Shown: one piece after another, positions 9,207 through 16,971 of the stretch | How positions within the stretch are numbered: position 1 is the first letter of the stretch | Layout: every line of letters begins with the position of its first letter | Source: Burkholderiales bacterium | Lineage (GTDB): Bacteria; Pseudomonadota; Gammaproteobacteria; Burkholderiales; Burkholderiaceae_C | Direction: 5' to 3' | Length of the DNA stretch: 64,000 nt | Assembly (NCBI GenBank): GCA_016223165.1 | Contig: JACRPO010000010.1 | Coordinates: 62,001-126,000 of the forward strand | Program-made: the position numbers and the translations under genes | The notes under the pieces: model-generated | The model's input: the letters and a program-made list of their open reading frames with translations, nothing else | Database searches by the model: none | What the model was told of the DNA's origin: nothing

Positions 9207-10484
9207 TCAGACCCAGGCCGGCTTGCTCGGCACCAGCGGCGCCGTCGCCATCGCCTTCGGCCACACGACCTCGAACTCGCCCTTCTGCCACTGGCTCACC
9301 GAGCCCGGGATGCCCACGTTCTCGCTGCCCTGGAAGCGGATCTTGCCGACGATGGTGTCGTGCACGGTGCCCGCCACGTAGTCGCGAATGGCCTTGCGGT
9401 CCAGGCCCACCTTCGCCACGGCGTTGGTCATGATCTGCAGCCCGGCCCAGCAGTGGCCGCTCGCCCAGCGGTCGGGCTCCTTGGCGGCGCCGAACTTCTT
9501 CACGTGCGCCTCGAAGTAGGCCTTGGCGCCGGGGCTCGTCTTCTGGTTCCAGCTGCCCATGCCGAGCACGCCCTCGGCGCCGGCCTGCATGACGTTGCGG
9601 TAGAGCTGGAAGGCGGTGCCGACGCTGGCGTAGAAGAACTTCGGGTTGAAGCCGATCTCCTTGCTCTGCCGGCTGGCGAGGATGGTGTCGGGCGGGTAGG
9701 TCAGGCCGATGAAGGCGTCGGGGTTCTTGTCCTTGATGCTGCGCAGCACCGGACTGAGGTCCTTCACGCCGAGCGGGTAGCTCTTCTCCTCGACGATGCT
9801 GATGCCGGTGCCGCCGAGCGCCACCTTCAGCGCGGCGTAGTTCTCGAGGCCGAAGAGGTCGTCGATGTAGATCACGGCCACCGTCTTGGCGCCGTTGCTC
9901 TTCAGCATGTCCACCAGCGCGTCCATCATCGGCTTGGGCTGCTGCAGCAGCAGGAAGAAGTACGGCAGCTTCATCTCCACCAGGCGGCGCGAGAGCGCGG
10001 TGGGCGCGAGGAAGGGGTAGCCGAACTTGTTGGCCAGCGGCGCCACCGCGAAGTTGGCGTTGCTGCCCCAGGGCGGCAGGATCAGGTCGACCTTGTCGCT
10101 GCCCATCAGCTTTTCGTAGGTGCGCACGGCGGTCTCGATGTCGCTGCGCGTATCGCTGCTGACGAGCTCGATGGGGCGCTTCGTGCCCTTGACGTTGAGG
10201 CCGCCGGCGGCGTTCTGCTGCTCGGCCCAGAGCAGGAAGTTGGGCTCCTGGCTCACCTGCGCGCCGCCGGCCGCGGGGCCGGTGCGCGCGATGGCGTAGC
10301 CGACGCGCACGGGCCCCCCTTGCGCCTGCACGAGGCCGGGCACGCCGGCGCTGGCCGCGGCACCCGCGGCGAGGGCCTGCACGATGCGGCGGCGCTGCAC
10401 GCCGGGCAGGGCAGCGGGGTCGGACGGGATGGACGGGTTGGACAAGTGGGAAGGGTCGGAAGGGGCGGGGCGCTTCGGGTCCAT
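9207..10484 (-). CDS. ABC transporter substrate-binding protein (type 1 periplasmic, LivJ/K-like), probable Tat signal
   Basis: A 425-aa periplasmic binding protein opening the importer operon. The start was set at ATG 10484 because AGGAGA precedes it; longer upstream frames have no RBS. After a Pro/Ser-rich stretch comes QRRRIVQALAAGAAASAG, a twin-arginine-like signal ending near VQAQ. The mature part has the peripla_BP_6 features VRVGYAIARTGP, the VILPP-like LILPPWGS and the AVIYIDDLFG segment. It delivers the substrate to LivHM. It resembles the aromatic/amide receptors of this superfamily in its N-terminus, but no ligand can be assigned from sequence alone. Confidence 0.88.
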   Translation of the reverse strand: MDPKRPAPSDPSHLSNPSIPSDPAALPGVQRRRIVQALAAGAAASAGVPGLVQAQGGPVRVGYAIARTGPAAGGAQVSQEPNFLLWAEQQNAAGGLNVKGTKRPIELVSSDTRSDIETAVRTYEKLMGSDKVDLILPPWGSNANFAVAPLANKFGYPFLAPTALSRRLVEMKLPYFFLLLQQPKPMMDALVDMLKSNGAKTVAVIYIDDLFGLENYAALKVALGGTGISIVEEKSYPLGVKDLSPVLRSIKDKNPDAFIGLTYPPDTILASRQSKEIGFNPKFFYASVGTAFQLYRNVMQAGAEGVLGMGSWNQKTSPGAKAYFEAHVKKFGAAKEPDRWASGHCWAGLQIMTNAVAKVGLDRKAIRDYVAGTVHDTIVGKIRFQGSENVGIPGSVSQWQKGEFEVVWPKAMATAPLVPSKPAWV

Positions 10485-10574
10485 GGAGTCTCCTGTGGGT
10501 TTGGGGCTGGGCCTTCGAGCCCGAGCCTGGTCTTGGAGCCGGTGGCCATTCTGGACGCGCGGCGGCCGCGCGGC

Positions 10575-10611
10575 TTTGCCGGCCGTGCACGCCGCTTGCC
10601 GGCCCGTGCAC
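10575..10611. promoter_or_regulatory. Candidate AraC-type operator (direct repeat) in the divergent promoter region
   Basis: Two direct copies of TTGCCGGCC(C)GTGCAC begin at about 10576 and 10596, 20-21 bases apart. This is the half-site spacing typical of AraC-family binding sites. They lie in the 251-bp gap between the importer/aldehyde dehydrogenase operon and the divergent AraC regulator gene, where an activator site would be expected. Binding is inferred only from layout. Confidence 0.4.
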
Positions 10612-10735
10612 CGGGGCCTGGGGCTTACCCGTGGTGTGCGGCGGTGCCGGCACCGGGCCCGCAGATTGGCGTGCATGGGCCGGCGTGCCGGCGCTAAGCT
10701 CGCGCCCCCAGCCGAGTTCATTCCAGGCCGATGCC

Positions 10736-11707
10736 ATGTCGACGCACAAGCCGCAGCTGATGGACACCGCCGATGTCGCGCCGGGTGAGCGCCTGGCGTT
10801 CTGGCGCGGCTGGATCGCCACGCTCTTCCAGGGCCTGAAGGCCGACGAGTACGGCGACACCGACTTCAGCGGCCGCGCCAGCACCTGGCATGCCGGCGAT
10901 GTGGTGCTCACGCATCTCGAGGCGGCGCGCCACCGCGTCATGCGCAGCAGTGCCATCGCACGCGCCACCGAGACGCCGTACCTGAAGATCGTCGCGCCCT
11001 GGGTCGGCTGCGCCGGTGTCGAGCAGAAGGGCCGCGAGACCTGGGTCACGCCCGGCCAGTGGAGCATCTACGACACCACCGACAGCTACGCGGTGGCCAA
11101 CCCCGGGCAAGTCGAGCACCTGATCGTCATGCTGCCCAAGCGCGCCTTCGCCGAGCGCGGCCTGGCGCCGGCGACGCTGGAGCCGCTGATGGCGCGCCGG
11201 CTGGGCGGCAGCGGCGGCATCTCGCGCGTGGCGCTGGACACCATGCGCAATGCCTTCCGCGAGCTGCCGAGCATGCCCGAGGCCAGCGCGCGCGGCGTCG
11301 GCGAAGCCATCGTGCAGCTCGTGCACCTGTCGCTGCTCGACCTCGCCGGCCAGGCGACGGCGCAGACGCAGCGCGAGGCGCTGCGCGAGCGCATCAAGCA
11401 GCACGTGGCCGCGCACCTCGCCGACCCCGGGCTGACGGTGGACGCCATCGCGCGCGCGCTCAACGTCAGCCGGCGGCAGCTCTACAACGCCTTCGCCGAA
11501 GAGGCCGACGGCGTGGCCGGCTACATCCTCGCGCGCCGGCTCGAGGCCTGCCGCCAGGCCTTCGTCGACCGCGCCAGCATGCACCGCTCGATCACCGAGA
11601 TCGCGCTGGCCGCCGGCTTCCAGAACATGGCCCACTTCAGCCGCGTCTTCCGCGCCCACCTGGGCGTGGCGCCGAGCGACTACCGGCGCGGTGCGGCGCC
11701 GGCGTGA
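10736..11707 (+). CDS. AraC family transcriptional regulator (FeaR-like architecture)
   Basis: A 323-aa regulator. Residues 1-200 are an AraC_binding_2-type sensor (FxGxxxxxxAGDVVLTHLEA-like, ending with the PMARR region). The C-terminal 100 residues hold two helix-turn-helix motifs (AIARALNVSRRQLYNAF and EIALAAGFQNMAHFSRVF) and end in GVAPSDYRR, the AraC signature. The layout mirrors FeaR, which controls an aromatic aldehyde dehydrogenase, and this gene is divergent from an operon that ends in such a dehydrogenase. It is therefore the likely activator of the liv-aldehyde dehydrogenase operon. ATG 10736 was chosen; a longer frame upstream lacks domain content. Confidence 0.88.
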   Translation: MSTHKPQLMDTADVAPGERLAFWRGWIATLFQGLKADEYGDTDFSGRASTWHAGDVVLTHLEAARHRVMRSSAIARATETPYLKIVAPWVGCAGVEQKGRETWVTPGQWSIYDTTDSYAVANPGQVEHLIVMLPKRAFAERGLAPATLEPLMARRLGGSGGISRVALDTMRNAFRELPSMPEASARGVGEAIVQLVHLSLLDLAGQATAQTQREALRERIKQHVAAHLADPGLTVDAIARALNVSRRQLYNAFAEEADGVAGYILARRLEACRQAFVDRASMHRSITEIALAAGFQNMAHFSRVFRAHLGVAPSDYRRGAAPA

Positions 11708-11773
11708 GGGTGGCGGCCCGTGCGCCGGTGCGGCCTGCGCCGCTAGGGCGGGGGAAGTGAAACGACAGGCTCT

Positions 11774-12250
11774 TGGCGGCGCATTGCGGTCGTTCGCTTG
11801 GCACGGCGATGTGCACGCGCCGCGTGTGCGTAGGCCGTGGCGGGGCGTGGGGTGCGGGGAGCGCGGTCTCCGGTCGCCGCTCGCGGGGCACCGACTTCTG
11901 GCTGCGAGCGGCGCCTCTTCAACACCGCTTCGACTTGCCACCCGGGAGGCGACCGCGAATCCTCCCTGCGTCCGCGCCCCCCGCACCCCACGCCCTGCCA
12001 CCACGGGGAGCATGCGACCGGGTGGCATGCCACCTTCGGTGCCGCAGGCCGATGCCGGTGCCCGCGGGCGCAGGCACTTGTTCGCGGTCGGACGGACGGT
12101 TGCAGGGCACGACGGTGTTGATGAGGAAGCGGTGGCAGCCTCGAGTCGGTCGCCCGCGATGGGCCTGCGAACGCGGGCACCGGCAGCGGCCTGCCGCCAC
12201 CGTGGTGGCACGCAACATCGCCGCTCGCGAACGACCGCAACGCGCCGCGA
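11774..12250. repeat. Inverted pair of structured elements with covarying stems
   Basis: The 599-base stretch between the AraC gene and the following gene remnant has no supportable protein. It holds two related units facing each other. The shared outer ends form a 22-bp inverted repeat (11776-11797 with 12227-12248, 21 of 22). The first unit has a 23-bp stem, 11837-11859 with 11979-12001 (22 of 23). The second has a 23-bp stem of unrelated sequence, 12044-12066 with 12172-12194 (22 of 23). Aligned in opposite orientation, the units share GTGGCGG before the stem and several loop words (TCAACACCG, GACCGCGAA). The whole could fold as a two-armed cruciform. The motif CCGCGTG(T)GCG(A/T)AGGCCGTGGCGG also appears in the element at 739-1030. 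Confidence 0.7.
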
Positions 12251-12306
12251 CCCGACGGTGCGTTTCATGTGTCGCGGGCCGCGCGAAGCGCGGTGGAGCA
12301 GCTGAG

Positions 12307-12743
12307 ATGCAGCCGAGCCCATTGCGCTTGCTGCCTGGTGACCTGCCCAAGGCGAGGGCCCGGCGCAAGCGTCGCAAGGCCGACCTCGAGACGTTGGTGT
12401 GGCTGCCGCCCGGCGTGGCCGCAGTCGCCGGGGAGGGCCCGGCGCTGCTGACGCTGGGCTCGGGCTCGACGCCGGGGCGCGAGGTGGGCTCACCGCCGTC
12501 GCCGAAGACAGCGCCGACAGCATCGCCGACGGAGCCTGCGCGGGCTCGGCGATCGGCCGCCCCGATGCCGACGGCCGCCTGCTCTGGATGCACTCGCTGC
12601 AGGGCGCGCCCAAGGTCGAAGGCATCGCGGTCAACGTCGCCGGCGGCGGGGCGAACGTCTGCCTGGTCACCGATGCCGACGACCCGCGCATCGCCTTGTC
12701 GCTGCTGCTGCTTCGGCTTCAGCTTCGGCGGCCGCCGTCGTAG
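12307..12743 (+). pseudogene. Remnant of a DUF6929-like protein
   Basis: The first segment (from ATG 12307) reads PLRLLPGDLPKARARRKRRK, then DLETLVWLPPG and LLTLGSGSTPGRE, recalling the middle of DUF6929-type beta-propeller proteins. Near 12470-12490 the frame must shift by one to continue with LTAVAEDSAD, DADGRLLWMHSLQGAPKVEG and LVTDADDPRIA, which resembles the family's C-terminus. The N-terminal half and a stretch between the two parts are missing. The break point faces the structured repeat at 11774-12250, so insertion of that element may have destroyed the gene; this is inference. Family assignment is from memory of the motifs. Confidence 0.55.
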
Positions 12744-12748
12744 GGCCA

Positions 12749-12773
12749 AGGGCTTGCCGAGTCGACAAGCCCT
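12749..12773. terminator. Possible bidirectional terminator hairpin
   Basis: AGGGCTTG (12749-12756) pairs with CAAGCCCT (12766-12773) around a 9-base loop, exactly between a plus-strand gene remnant and the convergent end of the VOC gene. There is no clear T-tract on either side, so termination is only plausible. Confidence 0.35.
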
Positions 12774-12779
12774 GGCGTC

Positions 12780-13268
12780 TCAATTCAGCCAGCCCACCCG
12801 CAGCGGCCGCACGGTCGCAACCGCCTCGGGCCGGGCAGCCCACAAGGCGGGGTCGGCGTCCACGTAGACCTCGATCAGCAGGCCATCCGGATCATGCAGG
12901 TACAGCGATTGGCTGACCTCGTGGTCGCGGGAGTGGTGCAGTGCCACGCCCAGCTCGCGCAGGTGGGCATGAAAGGCGCGCAGGGTTTCGATGTTGTCGC
13001 CGATGCGCAGCGCGACATGGACCAGCCCGGCGCACAGCGGGTCGGCCGGCCCGGTGGGCCGGACTTGCGGCGACTCCAGCAGCGCCAGGTCGTGGTGGTT
13101 GCTGCCGAAGGACAGGAAGGCCAGCTCGCCGCCGACGATGTCGCGCTCCGGGCCATCCAGCCGGGCCACTTCGCGCAGGCCGAGCACCTGCGTGTAAAAG
13201 GGCACCGAGACAGCCAGCGAGCGCACGCGCAGCACCACGTGGCCCAGGCGTCTTTGAGGGCAGATCAT
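12780..13268 (-). CDS. VOC family (glyoxalase/extradiol dioxygenase fold) protein
   Basis: A 162-aa single VOC module. The RLGHVVLRVRSLAVSVPFY opening and the C-terminal LYLHDPDGLLIEVY are the two beta-alpha-beta-beta-beta halves of the fold. The metal-ligand pattern H9 ... H-x-A (VHVALRI) ... E (LIEVY) is present, so it is probably an active metal enzyme such as a catechol 2,3-dioxygenase-like or lactoylglutathione lyase-like protein. The gene starts three bases after the stop of the Bug-type binding protein, so the two are co-transcribed. That suggests a role in handling the compound bound by the binding protein. The substrate is unknown. Confidence 0.82.
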   Translation of the reverse strand: MICPQRRLGHVVLRVRSLAVSVPFYTQVLGLREVARLDGPERDIVGGELAFLSFGSNHHDLALLESPQVRPTGPADPLCAGLVHVALRIGDNIETLRAFHAHLRELGVALHHSRDHEVSQSLYLHDPDGLLIEVYVDADPALWAARPEAVATVRPLRVGWLN

Positions 13269-13271
13269 GGC

Positions 13272-14258
13272 TCAGTCGACCCGGATGTTGTTCTCGGCGA
13301 TCAGCGCTTGAAGCTGCGCGCGTTCGGTGCGAAGGTAGCGCCCGAAGTCGTCGGGCGTGCTGCCGACGGCGACGGCGCCGTACTTCTTCGTGAACTCGCG
13401 GAACTCGGGCCGCTGCGCCGCACGCGCGCTGGCATGCGCCAGGCGTTCGATCACGGATGCCGGCGTACCACCCGGCGCCACCAGGCCCGCCCAGGCCCGA
13501 GCGCGGTACTCCGGGTAGCCCGCTTCGGCAAAGGTCGGCACATCAGGGAGCATCGGCGTGCGGCTGGCGCTGGCCACCGCCAGGGCTCGCAGCTTGCCGC
13601 TCTTCACGTGGTCGGCGATCAGGAGCGGGTAGAAGACGGCGTCCACAGTGCCGGCCAGCAGGTCCGTCTGCCAGTGGGTGGCGCCGTACGGGACGTGATT
13701 GAGGCGGATGCCGGCCAGCTTCTGGAACCACTCCGAGGTCATGTGCAGGTGCGAGCCCACACCGGTGCTGGCGTAAGTGAACTTCCCTGGCGACGCCTTG
13801 GCCAGGGCGACGAATTCCGCCAGCGTGCGCGCCGGCACGTTGGCGTTGATGTACAGCAGCCAGGGGTGCTCGATGAACTGGCTGATGGGGGCGATGTCCT
13901 TGTCGACGTTGAACGGTGGCCGGTCGACCAGCCGCGGGTTGCCCGTCAGGTTGGTGGGTGTGGCCCCGCCCAGCGTGTAGCCATCGGGCGCCGCCTTGGC
14001 CACCGCATCCATCGCCAGCAGCCCGGAGAAGCCGGGCTTGTTCTCCACCAGCACGGGCTGTCCGAGCTCTTGCTGCAGCAAGGTGGCGAAGGCGCGGGCT
14101 TCCACGTCGGGGCCGGCTCCAGCGGGCGCGCCGAGCAGGATGCGCACCGGGCGATCGGGGTAACCCTGAGCACGTGCCGGGGTGGGTGCGACACCGGCGA
14201 TGCCAAGGAGGCCCAGCGGGGCTGCCGCCAACTGATGCAATACATTGCGCCTGTTCAT
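13272..14258 (-). CDS. Bug family (tripartite tricarboxylate transporter) periplasmic substrate-binding protein
   Basis: A 328-aa TctC/Bug receptor. The start is ATG 14258 (MNRRNVLHQL) with AGGA upstream, giving a signal peptide with a Tat-like RR and a cleavage site after PARAQ. The mature protein has YPDRPVRILLGAPAGAGPD (usual Bug N-terminus), ENKPGFSGLLAMDAV, and the VPYGATHWQTDLLAG and LPDVPTFAEAGYPEY segments that define the family. Like most Bug proteins in Burkholderiales it is encoded without TctA/TctB permease genes. It is divergent from a CadC-like regulator and followed by a VOC enzyme gene, suggesting an inducible uptake-and-sensing unit for an organic acid. Confidence 0.92.
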   Translation of the reverse strand: MNRRNVLHQLAAAPLGLLGIAGVAPTPARAQGYPDRPVRILLGAPAGAGPDVEARAFATLLQQELGQPVLVENKPGFSGLLAMDAVAKAAPDGYTLGGATPTNLTGNPRLVDRPPFNVDKDIAPISQFIEHPWLLYINANVPARTLAEFVALAKASPGKFTYASTGVGSHLHMTSEWFQKLAGIRLNHVPYGATHWQTDLLAGTVDAVFYPLLIADHVKSGKLRALAVASASRTPMLPDVPTFAEAGYPEYRARAWAGLVAPGGTPASVIERLAHASARAAQRPEFREFTKKYGAVAVGSTPDDFGRYLRTERAQLQALIAENNIRVD

Positions 14259-14341
14259 GGTCGTCCTATTGGTGGAGTGGATCGGGAGCACGGCACCTCC
14301 GTGCCGCTGGTCGCCATTGAAGTTCAGCCCGGATATCAACG

Positions 14342-14376
14342 CTTGAACTGCGCTTGAAAGTTGCTTGAATCTTGAA
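14342..14376 (+). promoter_or_regulatory. Four CTTGAA direct repeats over the regulator start
   Basis: CTTGAA begins at 14342, 14353, 14364 and 14371. The first three are phased at 11 bp, one helical turn. OmpR/CadC-type winged-helix proteins bind tandem direct repeats, and these sit immediately upstream of, and over, the TTG start of such a regulator. Autoregulation and control of the divergent Bug gene are the natural reading; binding is not shown. Confidence 0.5.
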
Positions 14377-15937
14377 GTCGCCCTCGCCCTCGCCATCTGG
14401 CGGACGCCTGATCTTCGGCGACTTCGTGATCGACGCGGAGGCGGCGCGGCTGCTGTTGTTGGATCGCGAGATCGAACTCAGGCCCAAGTCGTTCGAGGTG
14501 CTGTGCCTGCTGGCCCAGAACGCCGAGCGCGTGGTGTCCAGGGATGAATTGGCAGCGGCGGTGTGGCGCGGCCGTGTGGCCACCGACGAATCCATCGCCC
14601 AGTGCATCAGCGACATTCGCCGCGCCTTGTCCGACGCCGACCAGCGCCTGCTGCAGACCGTGCCGCGGCGCGGCTATGTGCTGAAGGTGCCGGTGCACCA
14701 GGCGCCGGCCAGGCCGGTGGGGGAACACGTGGCAGGGGCCGTGACCGACCGCCCTTCCATCGTGGTACTGCCTTTCAACAACATCAGCGAAGGCGCCCGG
14801 CTGGACATGCTGGCGCGGGGCTTTACCGAAGACATCACGACCGGCCTGGCGCGCTATGCCCAGTTGTTTGTCATCGGGCGTGAATCGGCAATGGCCTTCG
14901 GTGAAGGCGCACGCGATGCACGTGCCATCGGTCAGGCAGCCGGCGTGCGCTTCGTGGTTCAAGGCAGCCTGCGCTGGAACGCGGGCCAGGTGCGCATCAC
15001 CGCGAAGCTGATCCAGGCCGAAGACGAGGCGGTGGTCTGGGCCGACCACTTCGATGGCGCAGACGACCGGTTCTTCACCTTCCAGGACGAGATCGTCGGG
15101 CGGATCGTCGGCGCGCTGGTGGACTCCGTGGACCGCCAAAGCCAACGACGCTCGCGACGCAGCGGCACGGACAGCCTCGGCGCCTACGAGCTGTTTCTGC
15201 AGGGCCGAGAGCTGCGGCGCACGATCGTGCCGGCCCATTTCCCCGAGGCCGAGTTGCTGCTGGAACGTGCGACGGCGCTGGATCCGGACTTTGCGCCGGC
15301 CTACACGGAGCTGGCGTTTCTGCAGCACTACTACCTGGGCCTGCGCAGTGGCGTCCGCAGCCGGGCCGAACAGATTGAGCGCGGCCTGCGTATGGCCCGC
15401 CGGGCCTATGAACTGGCCCCAGATCTGCCTGCGGCCAGCCTGGTGCTGGGCAACCTGCATATGCGGGCGCATGACTACGTCGAGGCAGAGCGCTGGGCGC
15501 GCCGCGCCATCAGGCTCGGGCCCGGGGATGCCGAGAACTACGCCGGGCTGGCCAATGTGCTGTCCTTCGCGGGCCGCTCCGAAGAAGCCATCGATCTGAT
15601 GCACACCGCCAACCGCTACGACCCCATCCGTCCGCCCATGCACGAGTTCTATCTCGCGCGTGCCCTGGCTTGGACAGGACGCTTCGAACAGGCCTTGCCG
15701 CTGGCCCAATCCTGCGTGGCTCGCGCACCGGGCTTCTGGGTTTGCAAGATGGTGCTGGTGGTGGTGCTGGCCCATCTGGGCCGAATCAAGGAGGCCGCGG
15801 CCGCCAGGGCCGAGTGGCAGCAGCAGTGTGGCATCGGCGCGCCCCAGGACTACCTGGACCACGGCGACACGGTTCCCGGCCCCGAGTTCGACCGCCTGCG
15901 CGAGGGCCTGCGCCTTGCCGGTCTGGCCGATGGCTGA
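14372..15937 (+). CDS. CadC/HilA-like winged-helix regulator with TolB-like and TPR domains
   Basis: A 521-aa cytoplasmic regulator. Residues 10-105 are an OmpR/PhoB-type winged helix (IELRPKSFEVLCLL, VSRDELAAAVW, LLQTVPRRGYVLKV). Residues 130-255 match the adenylate-cyclase-associated TolB-like segment (SIVVLPFNNIS ... FVVQGSLRW). Residues 270-500 are TPR-like helical repeats. No transmembrane segment is seen, unlike classical CadC. The start is TTG 14372: an in-frame TGA at 14366-14368 rules out anything longer, and no ATG follows before the domain. It is divergent from the Bug binding protein and probably controls it. Confidence 0.85.
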   Translation: MKSPSPSPSGGRLIFGDFVIDAEAARLLLLDREIELRPKSFEVLCLLAQNAERVVSRDELAAAVWRGRVATDESIAQCISDIRRALSDADQRLLQTVPRRGYVLKVPVHQAPARPVGEHVAGAVTDRPSIVVLPFNNISEGARLDMLARGFTEDITTGLARYAQLFVIGRESAMAFGEGARDARAIGQAAGVRFVVQGSLRWNAGQVRITAKLIQAEDEAVVWADHFDGADDRFFTFQDEIVGRIVGALVDSVDRQSQRRSRRSGTDSLGAYELFLQGRELRRTIVPAHFPEAELLLERATALDPDFAPAYTELAFLQHYYLGLRSGVRSRAEQIERGLRMARRAYELAPDLPAASLVLGNLHMRAHDYVEAERWARRAIRLGPGDAENYAGLANVLSFAGRSEEAIDLMHTANRYDPIRPPMHEFYLARALAWTGRFEQALPLAQSCVARAPGFWVCKMVLVVVLAHLGRIKEAAAARAEWQQQCGIGAPQDYLDHGDTVPGPEFDRLREGLRLAGLADG

Positions 15938-16044
15938 AAGGCCGCAACCAGGGCGGCGACGCCGAGGTCGCGATGCGCCGCATGCAGCGCTCGATCCGAA
16001 TGCGGCGCACGAGCTTCTGCGCTCGCTTGCGGGGCTTCACACGG

Positions 16045-16073
16045 TTGACCAATATTCTGACCATGACGACAAT
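16045..16073 (+). promoter_or_regulatory. Candidate sigma-70 promoter of the Phd/VapC pair
   Basis: TTGACC (16045-16050) and GACAAT (16068-16073) are separated by exactly 17 bases and lie 28 bases upstream of the antitoxin ATG. The local sequence is less GC-rich than its surroundings. Confidence 0.4.
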
Positions 16074-16100
16074 CCTCGTGTTGAAACGCGAGGACCCGCC

Positions 16101-16334
16101 ATGACCCTGATCCAGGCATCCGAATTCAAGGCCAAGTGCCTAGCACTGATGGACCAGGTGGCCCGCACCGGCGAAGCGATCGTGGTGACGAAGAACGGCC
16201 GCCCGATCGCCGAGTTGCGGCCCTATCGCGCACCGCGCGCCAAGTCGCTCATCGGCCTGCAGGCCGGCCGCATCGAGATCCACGGCGATATCGTGGCCCC
16301 GGTGGGCGGCGAACTCTGGGACGCCCTGAAGTGA
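16101..16334 (+). CDS. Phd/YefM family antitoxin
   Basis: A 77-aa protein with the Phd/YefM fold signature. The N-terminus IQASEFKAKCLALMDQVA gives the dimer/DNA-binding half, followed by GEAIVVTKNGRPIAELRPY, the conserved strand motif of the family. The C-terminal part would wrap the toxin. The stop overlaps the toxin start by four bases (GTGA), normal for translationally coupled toxin-antitoxin genes. It should repress its own promoter upstream. Confidence 0.9.
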   Translation: MTLIQASEFKAKCLALMDQVARTGEAIVVTKNGRPIAELRPYRAPRAKSLIGLQAGRIEIHGDIVAPVGGELWDALK

Positions 16335-16732
16335 TCGTGCTCGACACGCATGTGCTTGTCTGGGCGGTGAACAAGGAACGCAAGCTGGGTCGCAAGTGCA
16401 AGGCGTTGATCGAACGCGCCTGGGTGACGGGCGCGGCGGCCGTATCGGCCATGACGTTCTGGGAAGCCGGGCTGCTGCACGAACGCCGCCGGCTCACCTT
16501 GCCTGCGCCGCCGGCCGAGTGGCGCGAGCAATTGCTCACCGCCGGCCTGACCGAGCTGCCGGTGGATGGCTGGATCGCCACGCGCGCGCTGGACCTCAAG
16601 GGGCTGCCGGCCGACCCGATGGACCGGCTGATCGCCGCCACGGCCCTGCGCCACCAGGCCGTTCTGTTGACGGCCGACGAGGCGATATTGGCCTGGCCAC
16701 ATGGCTTGGAAAGGCACGACGCGCGCACTTGA
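16331..16732 (+). CDS. PIN-domain toxin (VapC-like ribonuclease)
   Basis: A 133-aa PIN-domain protein starting at the GTG that overlaps the antitoxin stop. Acidic residues expected for Mg2+-dependent RNA cleavage are present: Asp5 (VIVLDTHVLVW), Glu in MTFWEAGLL, and Asp in DPMDRLIAATAL and LLTADEAI. The second set matches the VapC subgroup usually paired with Phd-type antitoxins. The pair looks intact. The 239 bases after it, up to the next gene, show nothing recognisable. Confidence 0.9.
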   Translation: MIVLDTHVLVWAVNKERKLGRKCKALIERAWVTGAAAVSAMTFWEAGLLHERRRLTLPAPPAEWREQLLTAGLTELPVDGWIATRALDLKGLPADPMDRLIAATALRHQAVLLTADEAILAWPHGLERHDART

Positions 16733-16971
16733 AGCGAGCGGCGGTGCCGGGCGCGACACCTGATCGTGCGCCCTCGTGCCGGAGAGTTGCTTCGCGCATT
16801 GGATCTCGATGCACGCGCTTCCAACGAAGTGATCGCGGGGCGGCCGCGGACGCTCGACGTTCTCATCAGATGAGGCTACCGCCGAAGGCGCTCGGGCGGC
16901 CGCATACAAGACAAGGGGGATGACGCGACCGCGATGCTGGTCGGACCATGTCGAGACAGGAGGAACTCGAC

